NCBI RefSeq assembly: GCF_001721295.1
Contig: NZ_MDDS01000086.1
Location: 1-64,000, forward strand
Source of the DNA: Sphingomonas turrisvirgatae
GTDB taxonomy: Bacteria; Pseudomonadota; Alphaproteobacteria; Sphingomonadales; Sphingomonadaceae
Length of the DNA stretch: 64,000 bases
Direction of reading: 5' to 3'
Shown piece by piece: positions 8,657-19,059 of this stretch. The notes under the pieces were generated by a model. It saw only the letters and a list, made by a program, of their open reading frames with translations, was not told the DNA's origin and searched no databases. Position 1 is the first letter of the stretch. Each line of letters starts with the position of its first letter. The translations under genes were made by a program, and so were the position numbers.

Positions 8657-9457
8657 TCAGGCCGTTGCGGCGATCAGCGCCTGCGCCCCGGCCGGCGCGC
8701 GCACCTTGCCGCCGTGGATGAAGAAGATGAACGTGTCGCGCGGCTGTTTCTTAGGCAGCGCATCCTCGACATAGGGTAGGCCATCGGGCTGGCCGCCGCC
8801 CGCCCAGATGCGCGCTGCATCGGCCCAGCGCTCGATCTCGCCATCGGGATAGCAAAGCGGATTGGCATCCTCGCCCTTTTCGAGGCGAGCGTAAACGAAG
8901 TCTCCGGTCACGTCGGCGATCGCCGGATAGTCGGGCGAATCGGCGAACACGATTGCGACGCCGGCCGCGCGGCACAGTGCGACGAATTCGGGTACCGCGA
9001 AGCTTTCGTGGCGCACCTGGATTGCGTGACGCAGCTTCACACCGTCATGGCGCGCCGGAAGCAGTTCGAGGAACGCGCCGAAATCCCGGGAATCGAACTT
9101 CTTCGTCGCCATGAATTGCCACAGGATCGGGCCGAGCTTCTCGCCGAGTTCGACGATGCCCTGGCCGACGAACTTCGCGATCGAGTCGCCGGCTTGCGCC
9201 AGCACCTTGCGGTTGGTGCAATAGCGCGATGCCTTGACCGTGAACATGAAGTCGTCGGGCACGGCCGCAGCCCATCCCGCGAACGTCGCGGGCTTGAACC
9301 CGGAATAATAGGTGCCGTTGATCTCGATCGCGCTCAGTTGACGGCTGGCGAATTCCAGCTCCTTCTTCTGGGCCAGTCCCTCGGGATAGAAGGTGCCGCC
9401 GCGCCACGGCTCGAACGTCCAGCCGCCGATGCCGATCCGAATCCGTTGCTCGCTCAT
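8657..9457 (-). CDS. DUF72 domain-containing protein
   Basis: A 266-residue member of the DUF72 (YecE-like) family, which has a TIM-barrel-like fold and no firmly known reaction. It starts MSEQRIRIGIGGWTFEPWRG and contains the family motifs LSAIEINGTYYSGF, FTVKASRYCTNR, LGPILWQF and HAIQVRHESF. It is convergent with the hemCD operon, 10 bp away. Family assignment is firm; function is unknown. Confidence 0.85.
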   Translation of the reverse strand: MSEQRIRIGIGGWTFEPWRGGTFYPEGLAQKKELEFASRQLSAIEINGTYYSGFKPATFAGWAAAVPDDFMFTVKASRYCTNRKVLAQAGDSIAKFVGQGIVELGEKLGPILWQFMATKKFDSRDFGAFLELLPARHDGVKLRHAIQVRHESFAVPEFVALCRAAGVAIVFADSPDYPAIADVTGDFVYARLEKGEDANPLCYPDGEIERWADAARIWAGGGQPDGLPYVEDALPKKQPRDTFIFFIHGGKVRAPAGAQALIAATA

Positions 9458-9492
9458 TGGGCGACCTTAGCGCGGACGAGCGCCCCGCGGCA

Positions 9493-9912
9493 TCATGAAA
9501 TGCGCTTCCAAACCTGTTGCTTGCAGATCAGCCCGGCAAGCACGCAGCCCTTGCCGATCAGCGAATCGCCCTGAACCTTCATCTGCCCGGAAAAGGTGCG
9601 ATTGATGTCGGGCACGAAAACGCGGCCCTTATATTCGTCCGGCGCGACGCGGCGGAATTCGTGGAACAGGTTGGCGCCGATCAGCTGATCGGTCCCGCCA
9701 CGTCGCGCATCGGCCTTGGCCTTGTCGCTCGCCCAGATCACGGTGCCGCACATCCGGTCGGCTCCGCACGGCGTCAGACGGATATGCACGCTGTTGCTGG
9801 GGTTGCGCCAGGCGCTGCCACTCGCCGGCCCGGCGTCACCGCCGGCATAAGCGGCCGGCGCGAGCATCGTCATCGCGGCCGCAAAGGCGGCCAACATTGC
9901 CTTGCCCTTCAT
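9493..9912 (-). CDS. DUF2147 domain-containing exported protein
   Basis: A 139-residue predicted periplasmic protein with a clear signal peptide (MKGKAMLAAFAAAMTMLAPAAYA, cut near residue 23). The mature part reads WRNPSNSVHIRLTPCGADRM then CGTVIWAS and ends with GKGCVLAGLICKQQVWKRIS, the usual layout of DUF2147. Four cysteines in the mature chain could form disulfides. The ATG at 9912 follows AGAGG. No specific role is known for the family. Confidence 0.82.
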   Translation of the reverse strand: MKGKAMLAAFAAAMTMLAPAAYAGGDAGPASGSAWRNPSNSVHIRLTPCGADRMCGTVIWASDKAKADARRGGTDQLIGANLFHEFRRVAPDEYKGRVFVPDINRTFSGQMKVQGDSLIGKGCVLAGLICKQQVWKRIS

Positions 9913-10122
9913 CGAATACCTCTTCTTCAAGCGGGAGGGCCGACCGGTGCGCGATCGGATCCATCCATCAAGCAGAGAGATGGGGACCAGGTTCGGCACG
10001 AAAAGGGCGGGAACGGGGCAATTTCCGAAACGCAGCGTACAGAAATGAGGCACGTCGCAGGCGACATGCGCCGTGACGGCATCGAAGTTCAAGTTTCGGA
10101 AGGCCGGCCCGTGATGGCCGGC

Positions 10123-10197
10123 TGGAGCGGGCGAAGGGATTCGAACCCTCGACCCCAACCTTGGCAAGGTTGTGCTCTACCCCTGAGCTACGCCCGC
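10123..10197 (-). tRNA. tRNA-Gly (GCC)
   Basis: Read on the minus strand it forms a full cloverleaf. The acceptor stem GCGGGCG/CGCCCGC spans 10197-10191 and 10133-10127, the anticodon loop TTGCCAA gives anticodon GCC, the T loop is GGTTCGAATCC, the discriminator is T, and CCA is encoded (10125-10123). It stands alone in the gap between the DUF2147 gene and the thioredoxin-TPR gene. Confidence 0.97.
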
Positions 10198-10367
10198 TCT
10201 GGCGCTTGTGTCGCCCACTCGGAAAGCCGAGGGGGCGGGGCAAGGTGGCGGCCTCTAGCAGCGGGTTTTCAGGTCCGCAACCCCAGAAATCGCATCCTCA
10301 AAGCCTCTTGGCCGTTACGCCTGCAACGCCCACATAGGGCGCCTGTTTGGATCGCAAGGGAATCGCC

Positions 10368-11270
10368 GTGGCCACGCTGGGACTGTCCGCCGCCGACAAG
10401 GAAGCCGTCGAGGCATTTCGCAAGGATATCGTCGAGCCGTCGATGACGAGCCTCGTCATCCTCGATTTTTGGGCAGAGTGGTGCGGGCCGTGCAAGGCGC
10501 TGGGGCCGGTGCTGGAGAAAGTCGCGGCCGATTATGCCGACAAGGGCGTGATCCTGGCCAAAATCGATGTCGACGCCAATCAATTCATCGCCGCGCAGTT
10601 CCAGGTCCGCTCGATCCCGACCGTCTATGCCATGTTCCAGGGCCAGCTGGTCGCCGACCTGACGAATGCACGCACCGAATCGCAGCTGCGCGCCAATCTC
10701 GACCAGATCCTGCGGCAGATCCCGGTGCAGAGCGAAGCCGCGCAGCAGGCGGCCGAGCTGGAGCCGCTGCTGGCGATGGGGGAGGAAGTGCTGGCGGGCG
10801 GCGACAACGAACGCGCCCTGTCGATCTTCGACCAGATCGCCGAGATGGCACCGGATCATCCGCAGGTCGCCGCTGGCCGCGCCCGCGCGCTGACCGCGCT
10901 AGGCGATCTCGCCGCCGCCGCCGCCGCACTGGATGGGCTGCCGGAGGATGCCGCCAAGTCGCCTGAGGTCGAACGCGCCCGCGCCGCCCTGACGCTGGCG
11001 CAGGAAGCCCCCGCCGACGACGAGCTCGGCGAGATACGCGCCCGTGCCGCAAGCGGCGACATGGCCGCGCGCTACGAACTTGCCGGCGCGCTGATGGCGC
11101 ACGACCGGGAAGGTGCCGCCGAAACGCTGCTCGCTATGATCGCCGAAGATCGCGAATGGAACGAGGGGGCCGCGCGGCAGCGGCTGCTCAAGCTGTTCGA
11201 AGCAGTCGGCCTGGAAGATCCATGGGTGTCGGCGCAGCGGCGCAAATTGTCCGCCATCCTGTTCGGATGA
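10368..11270 (+). CDS. Thioredoxin-TPR co-chaperone (CnoX/YbbN type)
   Basis: A 300-residue protein with an N-terminal thioredoxin domain (about 1-110) and a C-terminal tetratricopeptide region (about 125-300). WAEWCGPCKALGPVL holds the CGPC active site (Cys39 and Cys42), unlike the redox-dead E. coli YbbN. The TPR part contains GEEVLAGGDNERALSIFDQIAE and the family ending WNEGAARQRLLKLFEAVG. GTG at 10368 is chosen because AAGGG lies 7 nt upstream; TTG at 10347 is possible. The downstream Lon-like gene overlaps its stop by 4 nt, suggesting a joint proteostasis role. Confidence 0.88.
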   Translation: MATLGLSAADKEAVEAFRKDIVEPSMTSLVILDFWAEWCGPCKALGPVLEKVAADYADKGVILAKIDVDANQFIAAQFQVRSIPTVYAMFQGQLVADLTNARTESQLRANLDQILRQIPVQSEAAQQAAELEPLLAMGEEVLAGGDNERALSIFDQIAEMAPDHPQVAAGRARALTALGDLAAAAAALDGLPEDAAKSPEVERARAALTLAQEAPADDELGEIRARAASGDMAARYELAGALMAHDREGAAETLLAMIAEDREWNEGAARQRLLKLFEAVGLEDPWVSAQRRKLSAILFG

Positions 11271-11899
11271 CTGCGCCAAAAACCACGAGGATTTCGATCT
11301 TTCCGCTGCCCGGCGCGCTGTTGTTTCCGCGCCTGGCGCTGCCGCTGCACATCTTCGAACCGCGCTATCGCGCCATGGTCACCGACAGTCTCGCGCGCGA
11401 TCGCCGCATCGGCATGATCCAGCCGCGCCCGGTGACCGGGGTGGACAGCGGCGGTCCGCCGGCCTTGTTCGAGATCGGCTGCGTCGGCCGCATCGCGGAG
11501 GTGCAGGCACTGGACGATGGGCGGTTCGACATCGTGCTCGAGGGACTGTCGCGATTTCGCGTGATTCGCGAACTCGACGTCACTACGCCGTTCCGCCAGG
11601 TCGAGGCAGAGCTGATCGCCGACGGCAATGACGAGACGCTGTCGCTGGGCGAACGCGCATCACTCGAACTCGAATCGCGTCGCTTCGCCGATGCCCATGG
11701 CTATGCGGTGGACTGGGAGGCGGTGACGCGACTGGACGACGCCAGTCTGGTCAACGGCATCGCGCAGATTGCGCCCTTCGATCCGGCGGCGAAGCAGGCG
11801 TTGCTCGAGGCAGGCACGCTGAACGAGCGCGCCGCGCTGACGGTGCAGCTGATGCAATTCTTCGGCCGCCACGAGGGCGACGAGGGCACGCTGCAGTAA
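11267..11899 (+). CDS. LON peptidase substrate-binding domain protein
   Basis: A 210-residue stand-alone version of the N-terminal domain of Lon protease, without ATPase or peptidase parts. The hallmark is FPLPGALLFPRLALPLHIFEPRYRAM near the start, then IGCVGRIAEVQALDDGRFDIVLEGLSRFRV. Its biochemical role is unknown. The ATG lies inside the stop of the thioredoxin-TPR gene (ATGA), so the two are coupled. It is followed by a short hairpin repeat and the convergent ubiquinone hydroxylase gene. Confidence 0.9.
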   Translation: MTAPKTTRISIFPLPGALLFPRLALPLHIFEPRYRAMVTDSLARDRRIGMIQPRPVTGVDSGGPPALFEIGCVGRIAEVQALDDGRFDIVLEGLSRFRVIRELDVTTPFRQVEAELIADGNDETLSLGERASLELESRRFADAHGYAVDWEAVTRLDDASLVNGIAQIAPFDPAAKQALLEAGTLNERAALTVQLMQFFGRHEGDEGTLQ

Positions 11900-11906
11900 C
11901 TGCTTC

Positions 11907-11920
11907 CCTGCGAAAGCAGG
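11907..11920. repeat. Short GAAA-loop hairpin between convergent genes
   Basis: CCTGC-GAAA-GCAGG forms a perfect 5-bp stem with a GAAA loop in the 35-bp gap between two converging genes. The core CTGCGAAAGCAG recurs in both arms of the inverted repeat at 56210-56290, so it looks like a degenerate copy of one sphingomonad repeat. It could act as a bidirectional 3' end, although no T tract follows. Confidence 0.55.
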
Positions 11921-11934
11921 TATCCGGCGCGGAC

Positions 11935-13152
11935 CTACGCCAATTCGCCCTGCAGCAACTTTGGCGTTGCCCCGGATTCACCCCGCGCTTCGGCCATGAA
12001 CCAGTTCTTGAGCGCCGGCACCTTGTCCACCGCGGACAACCCGAATCGGCGCGCGGCATGCGCGGTCCTGCCGGGAATGCCGAACAGATGGGTCAGCGCA
12101 TCGGTCGCGACCGAGACCATGAAGGTGTCGAGGCTGCGCCACCGCTGGTACCGCGCGAGCAAGGCGGGGTCGCCCATGTCGAGCCCGAGCCGCTTGCCCT
12201 CGACCAGCACCTCGACCAGCGCGGCGACATCGCGAAAGCCGACATTGACCCCCTGCCCCGCGATCGGATGGATGCCGTGCGCCGCGTCGCCGACCAGCGC
12301 CAGCCGCTGCGCGGTGATCGTTGCGGCGTGATGGAAGCCGAGCGGGTGCGAAAAACGGGGGCCGAGCGGGCCGAGCTTACCCAGGAACCCGCCCATCTTC
12401 TTTTCCGCCTCAGCCAGGAAGGCGCGTTCGGACAGCTTCATCATGCCCGCTTCCTCGCGCCGCTTTACCGACCATACGATCGCCGAGCGATGCCCCTGAT
12501 CGTCATCGACCAGCGGCAGGATCGCGAACGGCCCCTGCGGATAGAATATCTCGAACGCGGTATTCTCGTGACTATGCTCGTGGTGCAGCGAGGTCACGAT
12601 CGCCGAATGATCGTAGGTCCAGCGCGCGACGTTGAGGTGCGCCGATTCGCGAGTCGGCGAATTGCGACCTTCCGCGCCGATCAGCAACCGTGCGCTAACG
12701 GTCTCGCCGCTGCTCAACCGCGCGGTCACGCCATGCTCGCCGCGATCGACCGACTCCGCCCTGGTCTGCATCCGCACATCGGCCAGCGGCGCTTCGCGCG
12801 CAGCCGCCATCAGTGCTGCGCGCAGATGGCGATTCTCGAACATCGTACCGAGCGCCGGTTCGCCATCGAGCGGATCGAAGTCGAGCTTGCCCGGTTCAAG
12901 CCCGTCGCTCACGCGAATGCTCTCGATCGGGCAGCCCTTGCCTGCCAGCCGATCGGTCACGCCAATCGCTTCGAGCATGCGGAACGGCGCCGCGGCGATG
13001 GCAGAGGCGCGGCCGTCATGCGCGGCGGCAAGGATCGTATCGGGGTCGGCGGGATCGACCACGATGCTTGAGATGCCGTGCTTGTCGAGCGCCACGGCCA
13101 GGGCGCTGCCGACAAGGCCACCGCCGAGGATCAAGAGATCAGCCTGGGTCAT
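11935..13152 (-). CDS. UbiH/COQ6-family FAD-dependent ubiquinone hydroxylase
   Basis: A 405-residue flavoprotein monooxygenase that hydroxylates the ring of ubiquinone precursors. The dinucleotide-binding motif is LLILGGGLVGSALAVAL near the N-terminus. The second FAD motif is LVGDAAHGIHPIAGQGVNVG (about 280-300), followed by RDVAALVEVL, diagnostic of UbiH/UbiF/COQ6. Which ring position it modifies cannot be decided. The ATG at 13152 (MTQADLLILGGG) is preferred over one 18 nt upstream. It is divergent from ftsK, sharing a 90-bp gap. Confidence 0.92.
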   Translation of the reverse strand: MTQADLLILGGGLVGSALAVALDKHGISSIVVDPADPDTILAAAHDGRASAIAAAPFRMLEAIGVTDRLAGKGCPIESIRVSDGLEPGKLDFDPLDGEPALGTMFENRHLRAALMAAAREAPLADVRMQTRAESVDRGEHGVTARLSSGETVSARLLIGAEGRNSPTRESAHLNVARWTYDHSAIVTSLHHEHSHENTAFEIFYPQGPFAILPLVDDDQGHRSAIVWSVKRREEAGMMKLSERAFLAEAEKKMGGFLGKLGPLGPRFSHPLGFHHAATITAQRLALVGDAAHGIHPIAGQGVNVGFRDVAALVEVLVEGKRLGLDMGDPALLARYQRWRSLDTFMVSVATDALTHLFGIPGRTAHAARRFGLSAVDKVPALKNWFMAEARGESGATPKLLQGELA

Positions 13153-13242
13153 ATGCGGCGAGTAACCCACCCGGCTGCTTGACGCCAGAGGTGGAAGGGT
13201 CGAGAATCCGCGAACGAATTTCGAACATCCTTGGGGCGGGTT

Positions 13243-15549
13243 ATGGCGAGCCGAGCGCAGCCGATGCTGTGGCGTGATACGATGAAGGCGGGGGCGAAGC
13301 GCAGCGGCGCGCTGATCGGCGCGATCGCGCTGTTCGTGCTGACGCTTGCCTCGGTACTGGCCGTGGGAACGTATAGTGGCGGCGATCCGTCGCTGAACAC
13401 CGCTGCGGGCGGCCCGACCCAGAACCTGCTCGGCACGCCGGGTGCGTACCTCTCCGACTTGCTGCTGGCGCTTGCCGGCCTGCCGGTCGTCCTGCTGGCA
13501 CCGGTCGGGATCATCATCGGCCTGCGCCTGTGGCGCGGCGAGCCGGTCGGCGACTGGAGCCGGATGCTGCTAGGTGCGGCGCTGGGGATCGCGATGATGA
13601 GCGCGGCGCTCGCCTTCGTATCGAGCCGCCCCGTGCTCGAGCTGCCCGGCGGATGGGGCGGGATCATCGGGCTGACGATCGCCAACCTCGTACGCTGGCT
13701 GCTCGGCTTGGCCGGCGAGCCGGCGGTGGTGCTCTGGGGGGCGCGCGTGATCGGCCTGGTCAGCGGGATCGCCGGCGTGGTGATCTGGGCGCGCAGCGTG
13801 CAGATCGATGTGAGCCGACATCTGACCCTGCCGCGGCGGGAGCGGAGCGCCAGCGAGGCTGACGAGGTGTTCGGCGACGACGAGGACGATGACGAGAGCT
13901 ATGCCGCGGCCACGCCCAGGCCGCGCAAGATCGCGCTGCCTGAAACGCGACCCGGTCCGGTCATCGCCGATCGAACCACGCCCCCGGCTCCGCCCAAGGC
14001 AGCGAAGCCGGTGCAGACCAGCCTCGACTTCAAGGGCAATTACCAGCTTCCCTCGCACGAATTGCTCAAGCCCGGCCCCAAGACGGGCACCGGTGCGATC
14101 GACAAGGCGGCGCTGGAGCGCAATGCCCGGCTGCTCGAAAGCGTGCTCGACGACTTCCATGTGAAGGGCCAGATCGTCGAGGTTCGCCCCGGCCCGGTCG
14201 TCACCATGTACGAACTGGAACCGGCGAGCGGGATCAAGGCGAGCCGCGTCATCCAGCTGGCCGACGATATCGCCCGCAACATGTCGGCGGTGTCGGCACG
14301 CGTCGCCACGATCCCGGGTCGCAGCGTCATCGGCATCGAGCTGCCCAATGCCAAGCGCGAGGCAGTGAACCTGCGCGAGTTGATCGACAGCGAGACGTTC
14401 GAGGACATGGGGGCGCAGCTGCCGCTGGTGCTGGGCAAGAACATCGCCGGCGATCCCGTCATCGCCGACCTCGCGCCGATGCCGCACCTGCTCGTTGCCG
14501 GCACGACCGGCTCGGGCAAGTCGGTCGGCCTCAACTGCATGATCCTCTCGCTGCTCTATCGGCTCACCCCCGATCAGTGCCGCATGATCATGATCGACCC
14601 CAAGATGCTGGAACTCAGCATGTACAAGGGTATCCCGCATCTGCTCGCCGACGTGGTGACCGATCCGCCCAAGGCGGTGCGCGCGCTCAAATGGGCGGTC
14701 GAGCAGATGGAGGAACGCTATCGCATGATGGCGTCGGTCAACGTCCGCTCGCTCGGGTCCTTCAACGACAAGGTGCGCCAGGCGCTGGCCAAGGGGCAGA
14801 AGCTCGGCCGCAAGGTGCAGGTCGGCTATGATCCCGATACGCGCCAGCCGATCTATGAGGAAGAGACGCTCGAGCTGAACCCGCTGCCGCAGATCGTGAT
14901 CGTGGTCGACGAACTGGCGGACCTGATGATGACCGCGGGCAAGGAGGTCGAATTCCTGATCCAGCGCCTGGCGCAGAAGGCGCGCGCCGCCGGCATCCAC
15001 CTCATCATGGCGACGCAGCGCCCGTCGGTCGACGTCATCACCGGCGTGATCAAGGCGAACCTGCCGACGCGCATCAGCTTTCACGTGACGTCAAAGATCG
15101 ATTCGCGCACCATATTGGGCGAACAGGGCGCCGAACAGCTGCTGGGCAAGGGCGACATGCTCTACATGCCCGGTGGCAAGCAGATCGCGCGCGTGCACGG
15201 CCCGTTCGTGTCCGACGACGAGGTGCAGGCGGTGGCCGATCACTGGCGATCGCAGGGTGCGCCCGATTACATCCAGGCAGTCACCGAGGAGCCGGAGGGC
15301 GAGGAATTCGCGCTGGATGGCGCACCGACCGGCGACGATTCGCCCGAGGAGCAGCTGTATCGCCGCGCCTGTCAGCTGGTCGCGGAGAGTCAGAAAGCCT
15401 CGACGTCATGGCTCCAACGCCAGCTGCGAGTCGGTTACAACAGCGCCGCGCGATTGATCGAACGGATGGAGAAGGACGGCCTCGTTTCCCGCCCCGACCA
15501 TGTCGGCCGTCGCGAGGTGCTGATGGATCAGGACGGGCGGCCGCTCTAA
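13243..15549 (+). CDS. ftsK: DNA translocase FtsK
   Basis: FtsK pumps DNA at the division septum and activates XerCD recombination at dif. The 768-residue protein has four predicted N-terminal membrane helices (about 20-190), an acidic/proline-rich linker (about 205-270), the motor domain with Walker A GTTGSGKS near residue 420 and Walker B QIVIVVDELADLMM, and a C-terminal winged-helix gamma domain (QLRVGYNSAARLIERMEKDGLV). The linker is short compared with E. coli FtsK, as usual in alphaproteobacteria. The ATG at 13243 follows a GGGGCGGG stretch. Confidence 0.95.
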   Translation: MASRAQPMLWRDTMKAGAKRSGALIGAIALFVLTLASVLAVGTYSGGDPSLNTAAGGPTQNLLGTPGAYLSDLLLALAGLPVVLLAPVGIIIGLRLWRGEPVGDWSRMLLGAALGIAMMSAALAFVSSRPVLELPGGWGGIIGLTIANLVRWLLGLAGEPAVVLWGARVIGLVSGIAGVVIWARSVQIDVSRHLTLPRRERSASEADEVFGDDEDDDESYAAATPRPRKIALPETRPGPVIADRTTPPAPPKAAKPVQTSLDFKGNYQLPSHELLKPGPKTGTGAIDKAALERNARLLESVLDDFHVKGQIVEVRPGPVVTMYELEPASGIKASRVIQLADDIARNMSAVSARVATIPGRSVIGIELPNAKREAVNLRELIDSETFEDMGAQLPLVLGKNIAGDPVIADLAPMPHLLVAGTTGSGKSVGLNCMILSLLYRLTPDQCRMIMIDPKMLELSMYKGIPHLLADVVTDPPKAVRALKWAVEQMEERYRMMASVNVRSLGSFNDKVRQALAKGQKLGRKVQVGYDPDTRQPIYEEETLELNPLPQIVIVVDELADLMMTAGKEVEFLIQRLAQKARAAGIHLIMATQRPSVDVITGVIKANLPTRISFHVTSKIDSRTILGEQGAEQLLGKGDMLYMPGGKQIARVHGPFVSDDEVQAVADHWRSQGAPDYIQAVTEEPEGEEFALDGAPTGDDSPEEQLYRRACQLVAESQKASTSWLQRQLRVGYNSAARLIERMEKDGLVSRPDHVGRREVLMDQDGRPL

Positions 15550-15551
15550 TC

Positions 15552-16439
15552 CTATTCGATCTCGATCAGCTTGATCAGCCAGTCGTGGAACAACTTGACC
15601 GGGCGTTGCTCCAGCGCGCGCGGGCGGCACACGAACCAGTAGCTGTACGGGCTTTTCACCACCGGCTCGGGGAACAACGGGGCGATGCGCGGGTCGTTCG
15701 GATCGATATTGTGCGAGCTGAGCATGAACGCTACGCCCACGCCTTGCGCCGCCGCCTCGAGCATCAGCGTACCCGAGTCGAACAAGTCGATCGCGATCGG
15801 TTCCAGGTCGGGCAGGCCGAGCGCAGCGCGCCAGATCTCGAAGCTGTCGGCCATGTCGCGATGCGCCAGCACGCTGAAGCGTGACAATTCCCGGGGGTCG
15901 GTGATGGCGTCCGGGCCCTCTGCCAGTCGCCGAGCGGCGATCGGACGGATGTGGTTGCGGTCCAGCCGCCGTGCGTAGAGCGTCGGTTCGATATCGCGCG
16001 CCAGCACGATCGCTGCGTCCAGCCCATCGCCGAGCCGCGACATGCCAAGCCCGCCGGTGTCGATGTCTAGGTGAAGCTGCGGGTGCGCCGCCCGCAATTG
16101 GTGCAGGTAGGGCAGCAGGCGCTGCGTGGCGAACAGCGACGGGGTGCCGAGCCGCAGGCGGAGCAGCTCGGCCCCGCTCGTCATGCTCTCGATCGCATCG
16201 CTCATTGTGTCGAGTGCAGGTGCGATCAGACCGAGCAACCGCTCACCGTCGCTATTGAGCCTCATCGCCTGGTGTCGCCGTTCGAACAACTGCTTGCCGA
16301 TGAACCGCTCGAGCGACTGCACCCGGCGGCTGAGCGCCGGGGACGAAAGCGCCAGTTCTTCGGCCGCGGCCTTGACGGAGCCGAGGCGTGCGACCTGAAC
16401 AAATGCTTCGATTGCAGTGAGCGGTGGGAGCCGGCGCAT
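15552..16439 (-). CDS. LysR-family transcriptional regulator (GcvA-like)
   Basis: A 295-residue LysR-type regulator. The N-terminal helix-turn-helix reads LTAIEAFVQVARLGSVKAAAEELALSSPALSRRVQSLE, followed by the linker helix and a periplasmic-binding-protein-like effector domain (LRLGTPSLFATQRLLPYL). It resembles the GcvA/AmpR branch. No target can be named: ftsK lies convergent and cdc48 is divergent across a 322-bp gap. Autoregulation from that gap would be normal for the family. Confidence 0.9.
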   Translation of the reverse strand: MRRLPPLTAIEAFVQVARLGSVKAAAEELALSSPALSRRVQSLERFIGKQLFERRHQAMRLNSDGERLLGLIAPALDTMSDAIESMTSGAELLRLRLGTPSLFATQRLLPYLHQLRAAHPQLHLDIDTGGLGMSRLGDGLDAAIVLARDIEPTLYARRLDRNHIRPIAARRLAEGPDAITDPRELSRFSVLAHRDMADSFEIWRAALGLPDLEPIAIDLFDSGTLMLEAAAQGVGVAFMLSSHNIDPNDPRIAPLFPEPVVKSPYSYWFVCRPRALEQRPVKLFHDWLIKLIEIE

Positions 16440-16475
16440 GATCTTTTGTGTGGTGCAGCGTTCTGCTTTGCAACC

Positions 16476-16491
16476 CGTTCCACGTGAAACG
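16476..16491. promoter_or_regulatory. parS-like ParB-binding site (left of oriC)
   Basis: CGTTCCACGTGAAACG matches the bacterial parS consensus TGTTTCACGTGAAACA at 13 of 16 positions, including the CACGTGAAAC core. It is almost identical to the site at 42592-42607. It lies just upstream of the LysR start codon and about 17 kb left of the predicted origin. The remaining part of the 322-bp gap 16440-16761 holds the candidate small RNA and terminator described below. Confidence 0.6.
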
Positions 16492-16584
16492 GTGCGATGA
16501 ACGAGGCCTTACCTGCCAAAACTGCCATTTTAGGACAGATGCAAAAACTGCAACCCGTGCTAGTTCTTTCGCACTTGCACAAAA

Positions 16585-16672
16585 ACACGCTGCACTGCAC
16601 ATAGAGCAGGCCTTTCAGGCATCCTCTCCTAAACCTTTCAAAGGGTCGGTCTTCGGACCGGCCCCTTTTTTT
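16585..16672 (+). ncRNA. Candidate small RNA ending at a strong terminator
   Basis: A strong plus-strand terminator at 16643-16672 has no plus-strand gene before it, since the nearest upstream gene runs the other way. This implies a short transcript. Before the terminator there is a pyrimidine-rich stretch with CCTTTCA twice (16611-16617 and 16634-16640) flanking CCTCTCCT (16623-16630), an anti-Shine-Dalgarno-like motif common in alphaproteobacterial regulatory RNAs. The 5' end is a guess; no convincing -35/-10 pair was found (TTGCAC at 16575 with weak ACATAG is the best). It could alternatively be a terminated leader. Confidence 0.4.
16643..16672 (+). terminator. Rho-independent terminator with UUCG loop
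   Basis: The stem GGGTCGGTC/GACCGGCCC (9 pairs, one G-U) is closed by a TTCG tetraloop and followed by seven T residues (16666-16672). This is the clearest intrinsic terminator in the window. Since no plus-strand protein gene precedes it, it supports the candidate small RNA. Confidence 0.85.
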
Positions 16673-16761
16673 GCCCGAATCGCTTGGCCAACGGATTGGT
16701 GCCTAGGCGAAACGGAACCCCGTGCCTATCTGCGCGTCCACCCAGCAGGGAAGGAGAGCCA

Positions 16762-19059
<2,298 letters not shown>

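Noticed and set aside
15076..15091. TTTCACGTGA inside ftsK as a fourth parS site
   Set aside because: Only the left half and centre match; the right arm (CGTC) departs from the consensus and it is inside a conserved coding region.
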